Assembly: GCA_016717285.1 (NCBI GenBank)
Contig: JADKFU010000001.1
Location: 434,001-498,000, forward strand
From: Chitinophagaceae bacterium
Lineage (GTDB): Bacteria > Bacteroidota > Bacteroidia > Chitinophagales > UBA10324
Length of the DNA stretch: 64,000 nt
Direction of reading: 5' to 3'
Below, piece after piece: positions 53,096 to 62,060 of the stretch. Position 1 is the first letter of the stretch. Each line of letters begins with the position of its first letter. The notes under the pieces were generated by a model that ran no database searches, had not been told where the DNA came from, and was given only the letters and a program-made list of their open reading frames with translations. A program made the translations under genes and the position numbers.

Positions 53096-53180
53096 GTTGT
53101 GAGTTGTGAGTTGTGAGTTGTGAGTTGTTAGTTGTTAGTTGTCTGTTTGTTAGTCGTTGGTCATTGGTCATTAGTCATTG
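53096..53180. repeat. Heptamer-periodic array (GAGTTGT then GTCATTG)
   Basis: Four near-perfect GAGTTGT units are followed by TTAGTTG and then GGTCATT-type units, all with period 7. It begins 8 bases from the dinB-like start and ends near the end of the next gene. Confidence 0.75.
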
Positions 53181-53207
53181 TCATTTCTAATTTCTAATTC
53201 TCAATTC

Positions 53208-53771
53208 TCAACACCTGTCGTAAGATGCCTTCAAAACCCTCATCACCCCATCAGAAAGATCGCTGATGTCGTTGAGTAAAAGCTTATGGGTGATGCGGTC
53301 GCTGCCTAAATTTTTTGTAAGCTTGAATTCTTTATTCTTCGCATCTTTCACCGCAACTGCCGGCACACCGATCACCATGCCATCCTTTGTTGTTTTAATA
53401 ATGGCAAATTGCAGCCGGTGAATAAGAGACAGATAAGTTTTATTAATGGCGATTTTGTGATCGCCCCATTTTTTTAATGAGTCTGTAATTTTATCATAGA
53501 TGGGTTTCTGGTAATCTTTGTCGCCGTTGAAATGCAGTTGCATTAAATAATCAGCATCATAATCCGACATGCCTTCATACATCATCTTTGTGATGGTAGA
53601 GGCCTGCCCGCTGCCTAAAAGATGTTTTGTCTTCAGCCAGTTAGTTTTTTCTTTCCTGTCCTTTGGCCCCGACTTCTTTACTAATTCAATCCATTGATCG
53701 AGCGTCTTTCCGGTATTTTTATACAGGTTGCGAACGATTGCTTCCTGCATTTCTGCGGGTGATTTCGGCAT
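53208..53771 (-). CDS. DUF4287 and DUF5655 domain protein
   Basis: A 187-residue protein. The N-terminal 75 residues match DUF4287 (MQEAIVRNLYKNTGKTLDQWIELV, RKEKTNWLKTKHLLGSGQAS), and the C-terminal part matches DUF5655 (KPIYDKITDSLKKWGDHKIAINKTYLSL). Proteins of this type are common, small, cytoplasmic and uncharacterised; the C-terminal domain is often said to aid DNA or protein transport but this is not secure. It has its own minus-strand unit with a spacing of about 120 bases from the DinB-like gene. Confidence 0.82.
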   Translation of the reverse strand: MPKSPAEMQEAIVRNLYKNTGKTLDQWIELVKKSGPKDRKEKTNWLKTKHLLGSGQASTITKMMYEGMSDYDADYLMQLHFNGDKDYQKPIYDKITDSLKKWGDHKIAINKTYLSLIHRLQFAIIKTTKDGMVIGVPAVAVKDAKNKEFKLTKNLGSDRITHKLLLNDISDLSDGVMRVLKASYDRC

Positions 53772-53927
53772 ATTAAAAGTTTACTTAGGTATCTTAATTT
53801 TTTTGGGGAGTTGAATTTAGAAGTTAAATCCGGAATCACCAATGTATTTTCAGAAAAAACAGGATATAGCATGAAAGAAAAAAGGAATGGATTGGAATAT
53901 TAATTTTGATGATTAATGAATTACTAA

Positions 53928-55061
53928 ATGAAGCAGTTGTTTATTTTGTTTTTCATCTGCAAATGTAGCCTGTTACAGGCTCAGAATGTGGATGGTTATT
54001 ATATGCGATATGAGGGAACCATCGGTAAAAAAAATGCCATAACGGTAGATCTTTTTTTTGCAGACACCATGGTCAAGGGTCATTATTATTATAATGGGAG
54101 CAGCACAGAGTTCTTAATCCATGGCTCGATGAAGAATTTACAACTCACTTTAAAAGAGCTTGATGATACAACTGTTACCGGTTTTTTCTCAGGAAAAGTA
54201 GCGGCGGATTTTTCCACGGTGGAAGGAACCTGGAGTGATGTTTCGAAATCAAAAAAACTTCCATTCAAATTGGATATGTTAATTACTGAAGGAAGCGTAA
54301 AAGTAAATTCAATAAAAGAAACACTGACTTATATTTGGCAGGAAACCACAGGCGGAGATCCTGTCGGTTGTACGGCGGCATATACTTACTGCTATCTTCC
54401 CGAGATGCTTCAGCATCCTGCTGTCAAAACAATCAATGAGGCTTTGCTGGATATCGATCTGGAAGGTGATGAGAATCCACTGAAACTGAAATCTCTTGCT
54501 GAAGGATCGATGGCCGATGAATTTGATTCATATATTGAATCTTATCAGGAAACATTTCCTGATTCCATTGCAGCAGAAAACAAGATGTACATTGATAAGT
54601 CACCTTACATTTATCAATGGAATTATGAGCGGACCTATGAAGTAACCAACAATGAGCATGCTCTGCTTTGTGTTAAAATATCAGGACTTTCTTATGAAGG
54701 CGGAGTGCAGGGAAACAACACGCTCCACTATCAGGTGTTTAACCTGCAAACAGGTGAATTGATAAGCCTGGAGGAGCTCTTTAACAAATCAGCGAATAAG
54801 GAACTTACTGCTATTGCAGAAAAGCAATTAAGAGCGAATAGAAAAATAGATGAGAATGGTTTCTTAACTGAAAGCGGTTTTTTTGTTAAAAGACTCGAAC
54901 TAAAAGATGAGTTCTTTATCAGCCACAGTGGAATTGGTTTCACCTATAATCCATCTGAAATTGCTCCCAATATTTTTGGCCCGGTTACTATTTTCCTTAA
55001 ATGGGATCAGGTGAAATCACTTATTAATCCTCAGGGACCATTAGGATGGGTGCTTCAATAA
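53928..55061 (+). CDS. Exported protein with DUF4163/DUF3298-like C-terminal domain
   Basis: A 377-residue protein with a signal peptide (to LLQAQ). The first 100 residues are a beta-rich module (YYMRYEGTIGKKNAITVDLFF, HYYYNGSSTEFLIHGS) of a type found in many exported Bacteroidota proteins. The rest (about 120-370) matches the DUF4163/DUF3298 (RsiV-like) region: YTYCYLPEM, CVKISGLSYEGGVQGNNTLHYQVFNLQTGELISLEELF and FISHSGIGFTYNPSEIAPNIFGPV. RsiV uses this fold to bind lysozyme; whether this one binds a host or cell-wall enzyme is unknown. Confidence 0.75.
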   Translation: MKQLFILFFICKCSLLQAQNVDGYYMRYEGTIGKKNAITVDLFFADTMVKGHYYYNGSSTEFLIHGSMKNLQLTLKELDDTTVTGFFSGKVAADFSTVEGTWSDVSKSKKLPFKLDMLITEGSVKVNSIKETLTYIWQETTGGDPVGCTAAYTYCYLPEMLQHPAVKTINEALLDIDLEGDENPLKLKSLAEGSMADEFDSYIESYQETFPDSIAAENKMYIDKSPYIYQWNYERTYEVTNNEHALLCVKISGLSYEGGVQGNNTLHYQVFNLQTGELISLEELFNKSANKELTAIAEKQLRANRKIDENGFLTESGFFVKRLELKDEFFISHSGIGFTYNPSEIAPNIFGPVTIFLKWDQVKSLINPQGPLGWVLQ

Positions 55062-55097
55062 GACTGTGTTAAAAGAGAACTCGAATAATTACTCCCC

Positions 55098-55748
55098 TTA
55101 TTTCCCAATTGCAAACGCCAGTCCGCCGCCTAATCCAAACTGATAGATAGTTGAATAAGTGCTTGCACCGGCACTAACGCCTCCCGTACCAAAGTACAAT
55201 CCACCGCCCATTGCCTGTACGGCCGATAGTAATTGTATTTGAAGTTTAATGGCAACTTTTTCAGACGCCCAAATATTGGCACCACCGCGAATGCCCCAGG
55301 CGAATTTTGTAGGCGTCGAGGAATTATTAGTATCTGGATTAGTAATATTGGCAATAACCATTCCTGCCATCAAACCGCCGAATCCATCTACTTTTCCTCC
55401 GGGTTTTTGTACATGTCGAACACCGCCAAGTAACACGTAGTTGATTGCCATATCAAGGTCGCTGCGTTGTATGTTGTTATTGTAATAATATTCCGTGTTA
55501 GGTGCATGCGTGTCTTCACGATAATAAAGTAACTCAACACCATAGGCTGGGTTTACCAGGTATTCCAGTCCACCGCCCCATTGAAAGCCGTCCTGAATCT
55601 GTCCGTTATAATAATTATAGGCATCATAATAGGAGTCGAATCTATCAGGAAATACATAAGCGCTGTAAAGATTTAGCCTGATGTCTTGGGCATGGCTTAA
55701 AACGCTGAACAGGCAAATCATCAATACTGAAGAAAACAGTTTTTTCAT
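55098..55748 (-). CDS. Outer-membrane beta-barrel protein
   Basis: A 216-residue protein with a signal peptide (to LSHAQ). The mature part alternates hydrophobic and aromatic residues in about eight strands (IRLNLYSAYVFPDRF, GFQWGGGLEYLV, VELLYYRED, YVLLGGVRHV, GLMAGMVIANI, FAWGIRGGANIWA, VAIKLQIQLLS, STIYQFGLGGGLAFAIGK), the pattern of a small barrel. It probably sits in the outer membrane as a structural or unknown-function protein. It stands alone and converges on the upstream gene. Confidence 0.75.
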   Translation of the reverse strand: MKKLFSSVLMICLFSVLSHAQDIRLNLYSAYVFPDRFDSYYDAYNYYNGQIQDGFQWGGGLEYLVNPAYGVELLYYREDTHAPNTEYYYNNNIQRSDLDMAINYVLLGGVRHVQKPGGKVDGFGGLMAGMVIANITNPDTNNSSTPTKFAWGIRGGANIWASEKVAIKLQIQLLSAVQAMGGGLYFGTGGVSAGASTYSTIYQFGLGGGLAFAIGK

Positions 55749-56244
55749 GGTAAGTGGATTTTATGGGTATAAATAATCTGCAATGATAATACTTCCAAAT
55801 GTAATTTCACTGATACCTGTCTGTACGCTACGAAGCTGTTTAAAAATAGTTTCCGGAATTATAAAAGCCGTTTGTGAAGATTCAAGCGGCGGCGGCTTCT
55901 CCATTGTTTGTGTATTCACAGCCAACTTCATTAACCACTCTCCATTGATAAAATGATTTTTAAACAGTCTCGCAGATTAATAAATTTTTCATGATTTAAT
56001 TCCTGTGTGCACTTAAGTGTATTTAAAAAGAAAATGATTTCGGGGAAATTGGTTTTTTTCCGCAATAGTTGAAACAACATGATGTTCACAGTATTAAATG
56101 GAGAACATAATCCGGCAACAATCCGCTGCTTTAAAAACTAGTAATCCTTTGTGATTTATCGCCGGTTTAAAATGAGCGAATGGGTGCATTCACGTAAAAA
56201 AATTGGAACAGGTATCCGATGCGATGACTTCTTTCAACCTTGAA
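55749..56244. other. Non-coding gap without recognised gene
   Basis: No convincing gene or RNA in this stretch between divergent genes. It is AT-rich. The only structured part seen is the shared motif that begins at 56245. Confidence 0.4.
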
Positions 56245-56290
56245 GATGACCATTATCATTTTTTACTACACTTTGCCTATGCAATTTTGT
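56245..56290 (+). promoter_or_regulatory. Shared upstream element before the propeller protein
   Basis: GATGACCATTATCATTTTTT (56245-56264), 17 bases, then CAATTTTGT (56282-56290). The same elements with the same spacing occur at 61861-61906. CAATTTTG is close to the -7 box TAnnTTTG, so this looks like a promoter with an attached operator or activator site, about 143 bases before the start codon. Confidence 0.55.
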
Positions 56291-56432
56291 TCTTTAATGC
56301 AACGCTTCATTGTGTGAAGAGCATAAATGAGCAGGCGGACGTGCGCAGCATTGATTTGTCATAGGAGTTAAGGATCATTTACCTAATGACATCTGGATAA
56401 TAAATGATTCAAAACAATAAAACTTAAGCCAC

Positions 56433-58703
56433 ATGAAAACAATATCAAACATGTTTTTCCTTTTAATGCTTATTTTCTTAAATGGAGTATCAGCACAAAA
56501 TACTTTCGAAAAGACATACGGAACAACAGGAGATAATTTTGCGAATGATGTGCAACTCACCAGCGATGGTGGTTATATTATAGTAGGTACGGGAAAATTT
56601 TCCGGTAATAACGGTGATATTTTCCTTCTTAAAACAAATTCGTTGGGCGATACTTTGTGGACACGTTTTATTGGTGGTTCAAGTGTTGACCATGGAAACT
56701 CTGTAAAGGAAACTGCGGATGGTGGTTATATCATTGCAGGTTCAACCGTGAGTTTCGGAGCTGGTGCGTCAGATGCTTATCTGGTAAAAACAGATGCAAC
56801 GGGAAATGTAACCTGGAGCAAAACATATGGAACCTCCAGCAATGATGAAGCTTATGGAATTGTGCAAACGGTTGATGGTGGTTATGTTTTTTCCGGAACT
56901 GAAAAACAATCCGGACTTAATGGATACGCACATCTTGTAAAAGTGGATGCCACAGGAAATGTATTGTGGTCGAAAACTTTTGGTAACAGTACCAGAAAGA
57001 ATTTTGCTTACACTCTTTTACAAACTGCTGATCATGGCTTTGTGATTGGTGGCTGGGAAAATTTAAATCTCGGTATCAACGATGACATGTGCCTGATCAA
57101 GACAGACAGCACTGGTACTTTACAATGGTATAAATCATATGGTGATGTCGGGCACGATCAGAATTATTCGGTGCGCCTGGCTAACGATGGTGGATTTATT
57201 ATTGCAGGAATTACTTTCAGTGCCTTCATTTTCGAAGTGAATGTAGTGAAGACGGATGCAGCCGGAAATCTTGAGTGGACCAGGAATATTGGAGGAAATG
57301 CGGAAGATGATGCATATGCAGTAACTTCAACAAGCGATGGAGGTTTTGTTTTCTGTGGAACAACATCAAGTTTTGGAACTACTCACGCCGGTTATATGGT
57401 GAAGCTGAATTCCGCAGGAAGTGTACTCTGGAGCAAAACAATGGGCAATAGCGGCTGGACAGGTTTTTTCGCTATTCAGGAAGCGACTGATGGCGGACTG
57501 ATACTGGCAGGAGCGAAGAATGAAGTGTATGGAGCCAGCGGAAATTTATACCTCGTTAAAACAGATGCAAACGGAAACAGTGGTTGCAATACAAGTGTCA
57601 TTTCGACTTCATCAACTCCTTCTATTTTGGTTGGAGTTCCTGTTGCGCATTCCACTTCCATTCAATCGGTTAACACTGTTGCTACATCAGTTTTATCCGG
57701 AACATCGGTTACTACCATCTGTTCTTCCTGCGACCCAACATCATGGTATCAGGATTTGGATGCCGATAATTATGGAAATACTGCTGTTACCCAATTATCC
57801 TGCGCTAAGCCGGCAGGATTTGTTGCAAATAACATGGATTGCAATGATGAAAATGCAGCTATTCACCCTTATGCAGATGATGTGTGCAATGGAATTGACG
57901 ATAACTGTGATGGCGTGGCTGATGAAAATGCAATTACTGCTATTGTAAATCCATCAGGTAATGTTACACTGTGCAATGGATCAACCATTTCATTGGATGC
58001 AAATATTGGTAGTGGTATTATTTACCAATGGTATAAGAATAGTGTCGCAATTTCAGGAGCTACCAATTCAAGTTTTATTGTAAGTAAGAAGGGTAATTAT
58101 TATGTAAGTGAAACAAACAGTTATAGTTGTTCTTCTGTTTCCGGTACGGTTAATGTTTCCGTTAGCGCTTTGCCGGCAGCGGTCATAACACCTTTGGGTA
58201 ATCTTAACATCTGCATCGCCGGTTTCGTTGATTTACAGGCAACTTCCGGAACAGGATTCACCTATCAATGGATTAAAGGAAGCAGTATCCTGGTTGGCGC
58301 AACCAATCAAATATTTACTGCTACTGCCAAAGGAAATTATAAGGTGAAAGTGACGAACCCAGTGGGATGCAGCAAAACTTCATTAGCTGTAAAAGTGGTG
58401 AAAGCATGCAAGCAAGGTGATGGGGAAAATGAAAACCTGCATACGACATTCACTTGTTATCCAAATCCATCCAACGGGCAATTTACGATTGATTTGAAAC
58501 TAATTGATGTAAAACAGGCAACGGCAACCATCGAAATCAGTAATACATTGAATGAAAAAGTTTTTGTCGAAGAGGTTGCAATGTCTGATGGAACATTAAA
58601 TTGTGTAATCGGAACGGACCATCATTTCAGTGCAGGTATTTATTTAGTGAAAGTAATTGCAGGAAATCATGTATTTTCAGGAAGGGTTGTAGTAGTGCGA
58701 TAG
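56433..58703 (+). CDS. T9SS surface protein: seven-repeat propeller, MopE motif, two Ig-like domains
   Basis: A 756-residue protein. After the signal peptide (to VSAQ), seven repeats of about 50 residues each carry DGGY(I/V)xxG-type strands with a following D-A-x-G-x-x-xW motif (TDATGNVTWSKTYG, VDATGNVLWSKTFG), which fits a seven-bladed beta propeller (about 25-385). A MopE-type metal-binding motif is at about 440-490 (DLDADNYGN, MDCNDENAAIHPYADD, CNGIDDNCDG). Two Ig-like domains (about 500-660; YQWYKNSVAISGATNSSF) and a T9SS sorting domain (YPNPSNGQF to VVVVR) follow. The last 320 residues are strongly similar to those of the next gene. A surface adhesin or scaffold is likely. Confidence 0.8.
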   Translation: MKTISNMFFLLMLIFLNGVSAQNTFEKTYGTTGDNFANDVQLTSDGGYIIVGTGKFSGNNGDIFLLKTNSLGDTLWTRFIGGSSVDHGNSVKETADGGYIIAGSTVSFGAGASDAYLVKTDATGNVTWSKTYGTSSNDEAYGIVQTVDGGYVFSGTEKQSGLNGYAHLVKVDATGNVLWSKTFGNSTRKNFAYTLLQTADHGFVIGGWENLNLGINDDMCLIKTDSTGTLQWYKSYGDVGHDQNYSVRLANDGGFIIAGITFSAFIFEVNVVKTDAAGNLEWTRNIGGNAEDDAYAVTSTSDGGFVFCGTTSSFGTTHAGYMVKLNSAGSVLWSKTMGNSGWTGFFAIQEATDGGLILAGAKNEVYGASGNLYLVKTDANGNSGCNTSVISTSSTPSILVGVPVAHSTSIQSVNTVATSVLSGTSVTTICSSCDPTSWYQDLDADNYGNTAVTQLSCAKPAGFVANNMDCNDENAAIHPYADDVCNGIDDNCDGVADENAITAIVNPSGNVTLCNGSTISLDANIGSGIIYQWYKNSVAISGATNSSFIVSKKGNYYVSETNSYSCSSVSGTVNVSVSALPAAVITPLGNLNICIAGFVDLQATSGTGFTYQWIKGSSILVGATNQIFTATAKGNYKVKVTNPVGCSKTSLAVKVVKACKQGDGENENLHTTFTCYPNPSNGQFTIDLKLIDVKQATATIEISNTLNEKVFVEEVAMSDGTLNCVIGTDHHFSAGIYLVKVIAGNHVFSGRVVVVR

Positions 58704-59005
58704 ACTGTTTTACCGGTTTGTGGCAGGAAAAAATTCATTCCTTATTTCGGAAGAATTGTTTGACTGAAACGTTTCCTAAAACTGGCAACATCGCACTCAT
58801 TAAATGAGGATATTTGAAGAGAAATGCTCCCTGATTTCTTTTGTAAAGTAAAGCGCATGTACAAAATTGCGTAACTGTTTCAATGTGCTGAATGGTGAGA
58901 TGCGGCCGAAATCCATCGCGGTGATATGGGATAGGCCAAATAGTAAATCAGGTTAAATACAGCAGGATGAATTTGCATCATCAACACTTTTTAAAATTAT
59001 TTTCA

Positions 59006-61735
59006 ATGTACAGATTGATCACTTTTTTGATTCTTCTAACACTTAGCAGTGTGAGTTCAGGCGGCATTATAACAAAGTTGCAGGGAACCTATAGCAATGG
59101 CCAGGTATTTCTTACCTGGAAGAATATACCGGGTGAAGCCTATTACAAAGTGTACCGTTCAAAGGTGTCGATTACGGGTAGTACTCAACTTGCTGGCTGC
59201 GAATACCTGGGATGGACAGATAAAAATTCCGCGCAGGATAACAACCTATCCGCGCACAATGGAATTGTTTCTTATTATCATCTTGACTCTAATGACATTC
59301 CGCTGAAACCTGGCGTAGGATTGTTTGTGGCAACTACGCTCGAAGATGGAAATTATTTTTATGCTGTTACTTCCATCTTAAATGGTGTTGAAAATCTATC
59401 GGTTGTTGCGGGAAGCAATTCTATTACACAAGCTATTGCAGAAACTGTTGCCATCACACTCCCTGTATTTCAGATACATGATCAGGCGGGAAATGAATCT
59501 ATAGATATTTATACAATTTTTTATTCAACGAAAAAGGCGATTGGTGAGCCCTTGCAAAACAGAGCAGGATTTATTGCGATGGATTTCGCGCTCAATCCAC
59601 ATTTTTCAGGCGAGGGTGTTCCTGGTCTTAAGGTGCTCTTTCATGGCGGCGGTGATGATTTCTTTTGGGGCATGCAAAAACCGCCAGGCAATATGATTGT
59701 TTTAGGCATGGAAGAATTGTTGCCGAATGATGCAAGCGATTTGGGATATGGAAGCAATGAAAATTATGATTTTTATAAGGACAACACCGACAATGAGGTT
59801 CCAACAAGCGGCATCAATTATGATTTTCAACAGGCAATTATATTCCAGGCAATAGATTGGGTGATTAATCATTTGCCTGTTGACAGCAACAGAGTATACC
59901 TAAAGGGAACGTCCATGGGTGCCGGAAGCGCATTTATGTATGCAATTGCGCATCCGGAGAGAATTGCTGCTTTGCTTTTAACAGTTCCCTGTTTCAATTA
60001 CAGTTTTCAAAATGATTACAATCCTATTTGTGCACTTAACACTGGTAATCAGGCAAGAATGGATGGTGACATTAAATTTGGAAAAGTCAGTACCAATCTT
60101 TTTTCAAATGCAGGCATTCGTTTTTATGATGCTGTGAATGGGGGCTGGATGATTCATACTTACCAACAAAAAAATTTCCCGATGATTTTTGCATTGAATG
60201 GCAAGCATGATGAAATGGTGGGATGGACAGAGAAGCCTGTCTTTTATGATTCCGTGAAGGCAAATCATACCGGCGGGTACTTCTTCTGGGATGGGAGAAA
60301 TCACGGTGGTAACAATTCCACCTGGAATGATGAATCATATGATTTGTTTCGCTATGCAAGCAACCGTTCCTTTCCGGCTTTTGCGAATTGTTCCAACGAT
60401 GAGGATTATGGAATTGGGAATGATGTTACCGGTGCGGACTATGGAACAGTTAACGGTTCTCTGAATTGGGATGAAAGCACTATTGTTGATAGTCTGTATT
60501 TATGGCAAGTGAAGATATTTGTTCGCGATTTACTGACAAACACCGGCTTGCCGGTTAAGTATCCGGATTCCTGTACAGTGGATATCGCGCCGCGCAGGTT
60601 GCAGCAATTTGAGATTGCTCCGGGATCAACGTTCAATTGGACCGTGACACATAAGAATACTGTTATCCAATCCGGTAGTCAGGTTTACGATGGCGGTTTG
60701 ATCGTGATTCCTGGAATAAAAATTTTCAAAGACAGTAGTATCATTACTCTTGTGTGGAGTAACGCTGCTCAGTTATTTTTTCGTGATATCGATAATGATG
60801 GGTATGGGAATGCACTTGAATTTATTGCTGCCACCATTCCACCGCCCGGATACGTGGTTGACAGCACCGATTGTAATGACAATAATAATTTGATTCATCC
60901 GGGAGCAACCGACTTTTGTAACGGAATTGATGATAATTGTAATGGTGCAGCGGATGAAAATTCAATTGTCGCAAATGTGAATCCTTCAGGAAATATTGAA
61001 TTGTGTGAAGGGTCGTCAGTTACTCTTTCAGCAAGTATTTTTGAGGGCATCACTTTTCAGTGGTTTAAAAATGGCATCAGCATTTCGGGAGCAACCAATG
61101 CAACCTATACTGTTACTAAGAAAGGAAACTATTATGTGAGTGAAACGAACAGCTACAGTTGTTCATCTTCATCTGCTAAAGTTAAAGTTTCGATCATCGC
61201 AGCACCAACCGCCTCCATCACACCTCTTGGAAATCTTGATATCTGCTTTGCAGGATATGTTGATTTGCAGGCAAATGCAGGAATAGCGTTCACGTATCAA
61301 TGGCAGAAGGGAAATGCTGTACTGACAGGAGCTACTGATCAAAACTATACAGCTACAACAAAAGGAAATTATAAAGTAATGGTGACCAATAGTGCAGGAT
61401 GCAGCAAAACATCTTTAGCTGTAAAAGTGGTGAAGTCATGCAAGGAAAGTGGTGTTCATGCCAATGCCGGTATTGCTTCCATAGTTTGTTTTCCGAATCC
61501 TTCCAATGGTCGATTCACCATAAGTTTGGATTTGATCGACATTCAGGCTGCTACTGCTACTGTGGAGATAATTAATGTGTTCAATCAAATAGTTTATGTT
61601 GCAGAAGTTGTGCATAGCGGAGAAAAACTGAATACAGTAATGGGAGAACACGAGCCATTCAGCGCAGGAATATATACAGTAAGAGTGATTACAGGGGATC
61701 ATGTTTTTTCAGACAGGGTAGTTGTACAACGGTAG
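59006..61735 (+). CDS. T9SS-secreted esterase-like alpha/beta hydrolase with MopE and Ig-like domains
   Basis: A 909-residue protein; the ATG at 59006 starts the signal peptide (to VSSGG). A fibronectin-III-like domain (about 20-140: VFLTWKNIPGEAYYKVYRS) precedes an alpha/beta hydrolase (about 150-480) with the nucleophile motif GTSMGAG (YLKGTSMGAGSAFMYAIAHPERIAA) and a GKHDEMVGW acid region. A WDGRNHGGNNSTW His region completes the triad candidates. Then come a fn3-like linker, a MopE motif (DIDNDGYGN, TDCNDNNNLIHPGATDFC), two Ig-like domains and a T9SS sorting domain (FPNPSNGRF to VVVQR). The C-terminal cassette repeats that of the preceding gene. Substrate unknown; related in plan to secreted phospholipases or feruloyl-type esterases. 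Confidence 0.78.
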   Translation: MYRLITFLILLTLSSVSSGGIITKLQGTYSNGQVFLTWKNIPGEAYYKVYRSKVSITGSTQLAGCEYLGWTDKNSAQDNNLSAHNGIVSYYHLDSNDIPLKPGVGLFVATTLEDGNYFYAVTSILNGVENLSVVAGSNSITQAIAETVAITLPVFQIHDQAGNESIDIYTIFYSTKKAIGEPLQNRAGFIAMDFALNPHFSGEGVPGLKVLFHGGGDDFFWGMQKPPGNMIVLGMEELLPNDASDLGYGSNENYDFYKDNTDNEVPTSGINYDFQQAIIFQAIDWVINHLPVDSNRVYLKGTSMGAGSAFMYAIAHPERIAALLLTVPCFNYSFQNDYNPICALNTGNQARMDGDIKFGKVSTNLFSNAGIRFYDAVNGGWMIHTYQQKNFPMIFALNGKHDEMVGWTEKPVFYDSVKANHTGGYFFWDGRNHGGNNSTWNDESYDLFRYASNRSFPAFANCSNDEDYGIGNDVTGADYGTVNGSLNWDESTIVDSLYLWQVKIFVRDLLTNTGLPVKYPDSCTVDIAPRRLQQFEIAPGSTFNWTVTHKNTVIQSGSQVYDGGLIVIPGIKIFKDSSIITLVWSNAAQLFFRDIDNDGYGNALEFIAATIPPPGYVVDSTDCNDNNNLIHPGATDFCNGIDDNCNGAADENSIVANVNPSGNIELCEGSSVTLSASIFEGITFQWFKNGISISGATNATYTVTKKGNYYVSETNSYSCSSSSAKVKVSIIAAPTASITPLGNLDICFAGYVDLQANAGIAFTYQWQKGNAVLTGATDQNYTATTKGNYKVMVTNSAGCSKTSLAVKVVKSCKESGVHANAGIASIVCFPNPSNGRFTISLDLIDIQAATATVEIINVFNQIVYVAEVVHSGEKLNTVMGEHEPFSAGIYTVRVITGDHVFSDRVVVQR

Positions 61736-61860
61736 GCTTACTTTTAATTGAATTGTATAGTTAAACAAGAATATATGTTAAAATATCTGCTATTCATTGT
61801 ATTTACAACCTGCCACAGTTGTACATATATATCACGACGCTGAAACCAGGGATTTAATTT

Positions 61861-61906
61861 GATGACCATTATCATTTTTTGTTTCTATTTCTTACGCCAA
61901 TTTTGT
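61861..61906 (+). promoter_or_regulatory. Shared upstream element before the delta-60 protein
   Basis: Second copy of the 20-base element (61861-61880) and of CAATTTTGT (61898-61906) with the same 17-base spacing as at 56245-56290, about 155 bases before the start codon. The rest of the gap 61736-62060 shows no gene. Confidence 0.55.
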
Positions 61907-62060
61907 GTTGTGATTTCTCAGGATTATAAGTTAGTGTTCTCATGGAAACATTGTTCTGTGAGTGATCGCTGAATCATTGAATATGATTCCAAACGCTGGA
62001 TTTTAACCTGTGGAAAGTCCATAAGTATTTTCTCACATTAACACATCTAAACTCTGTAAC

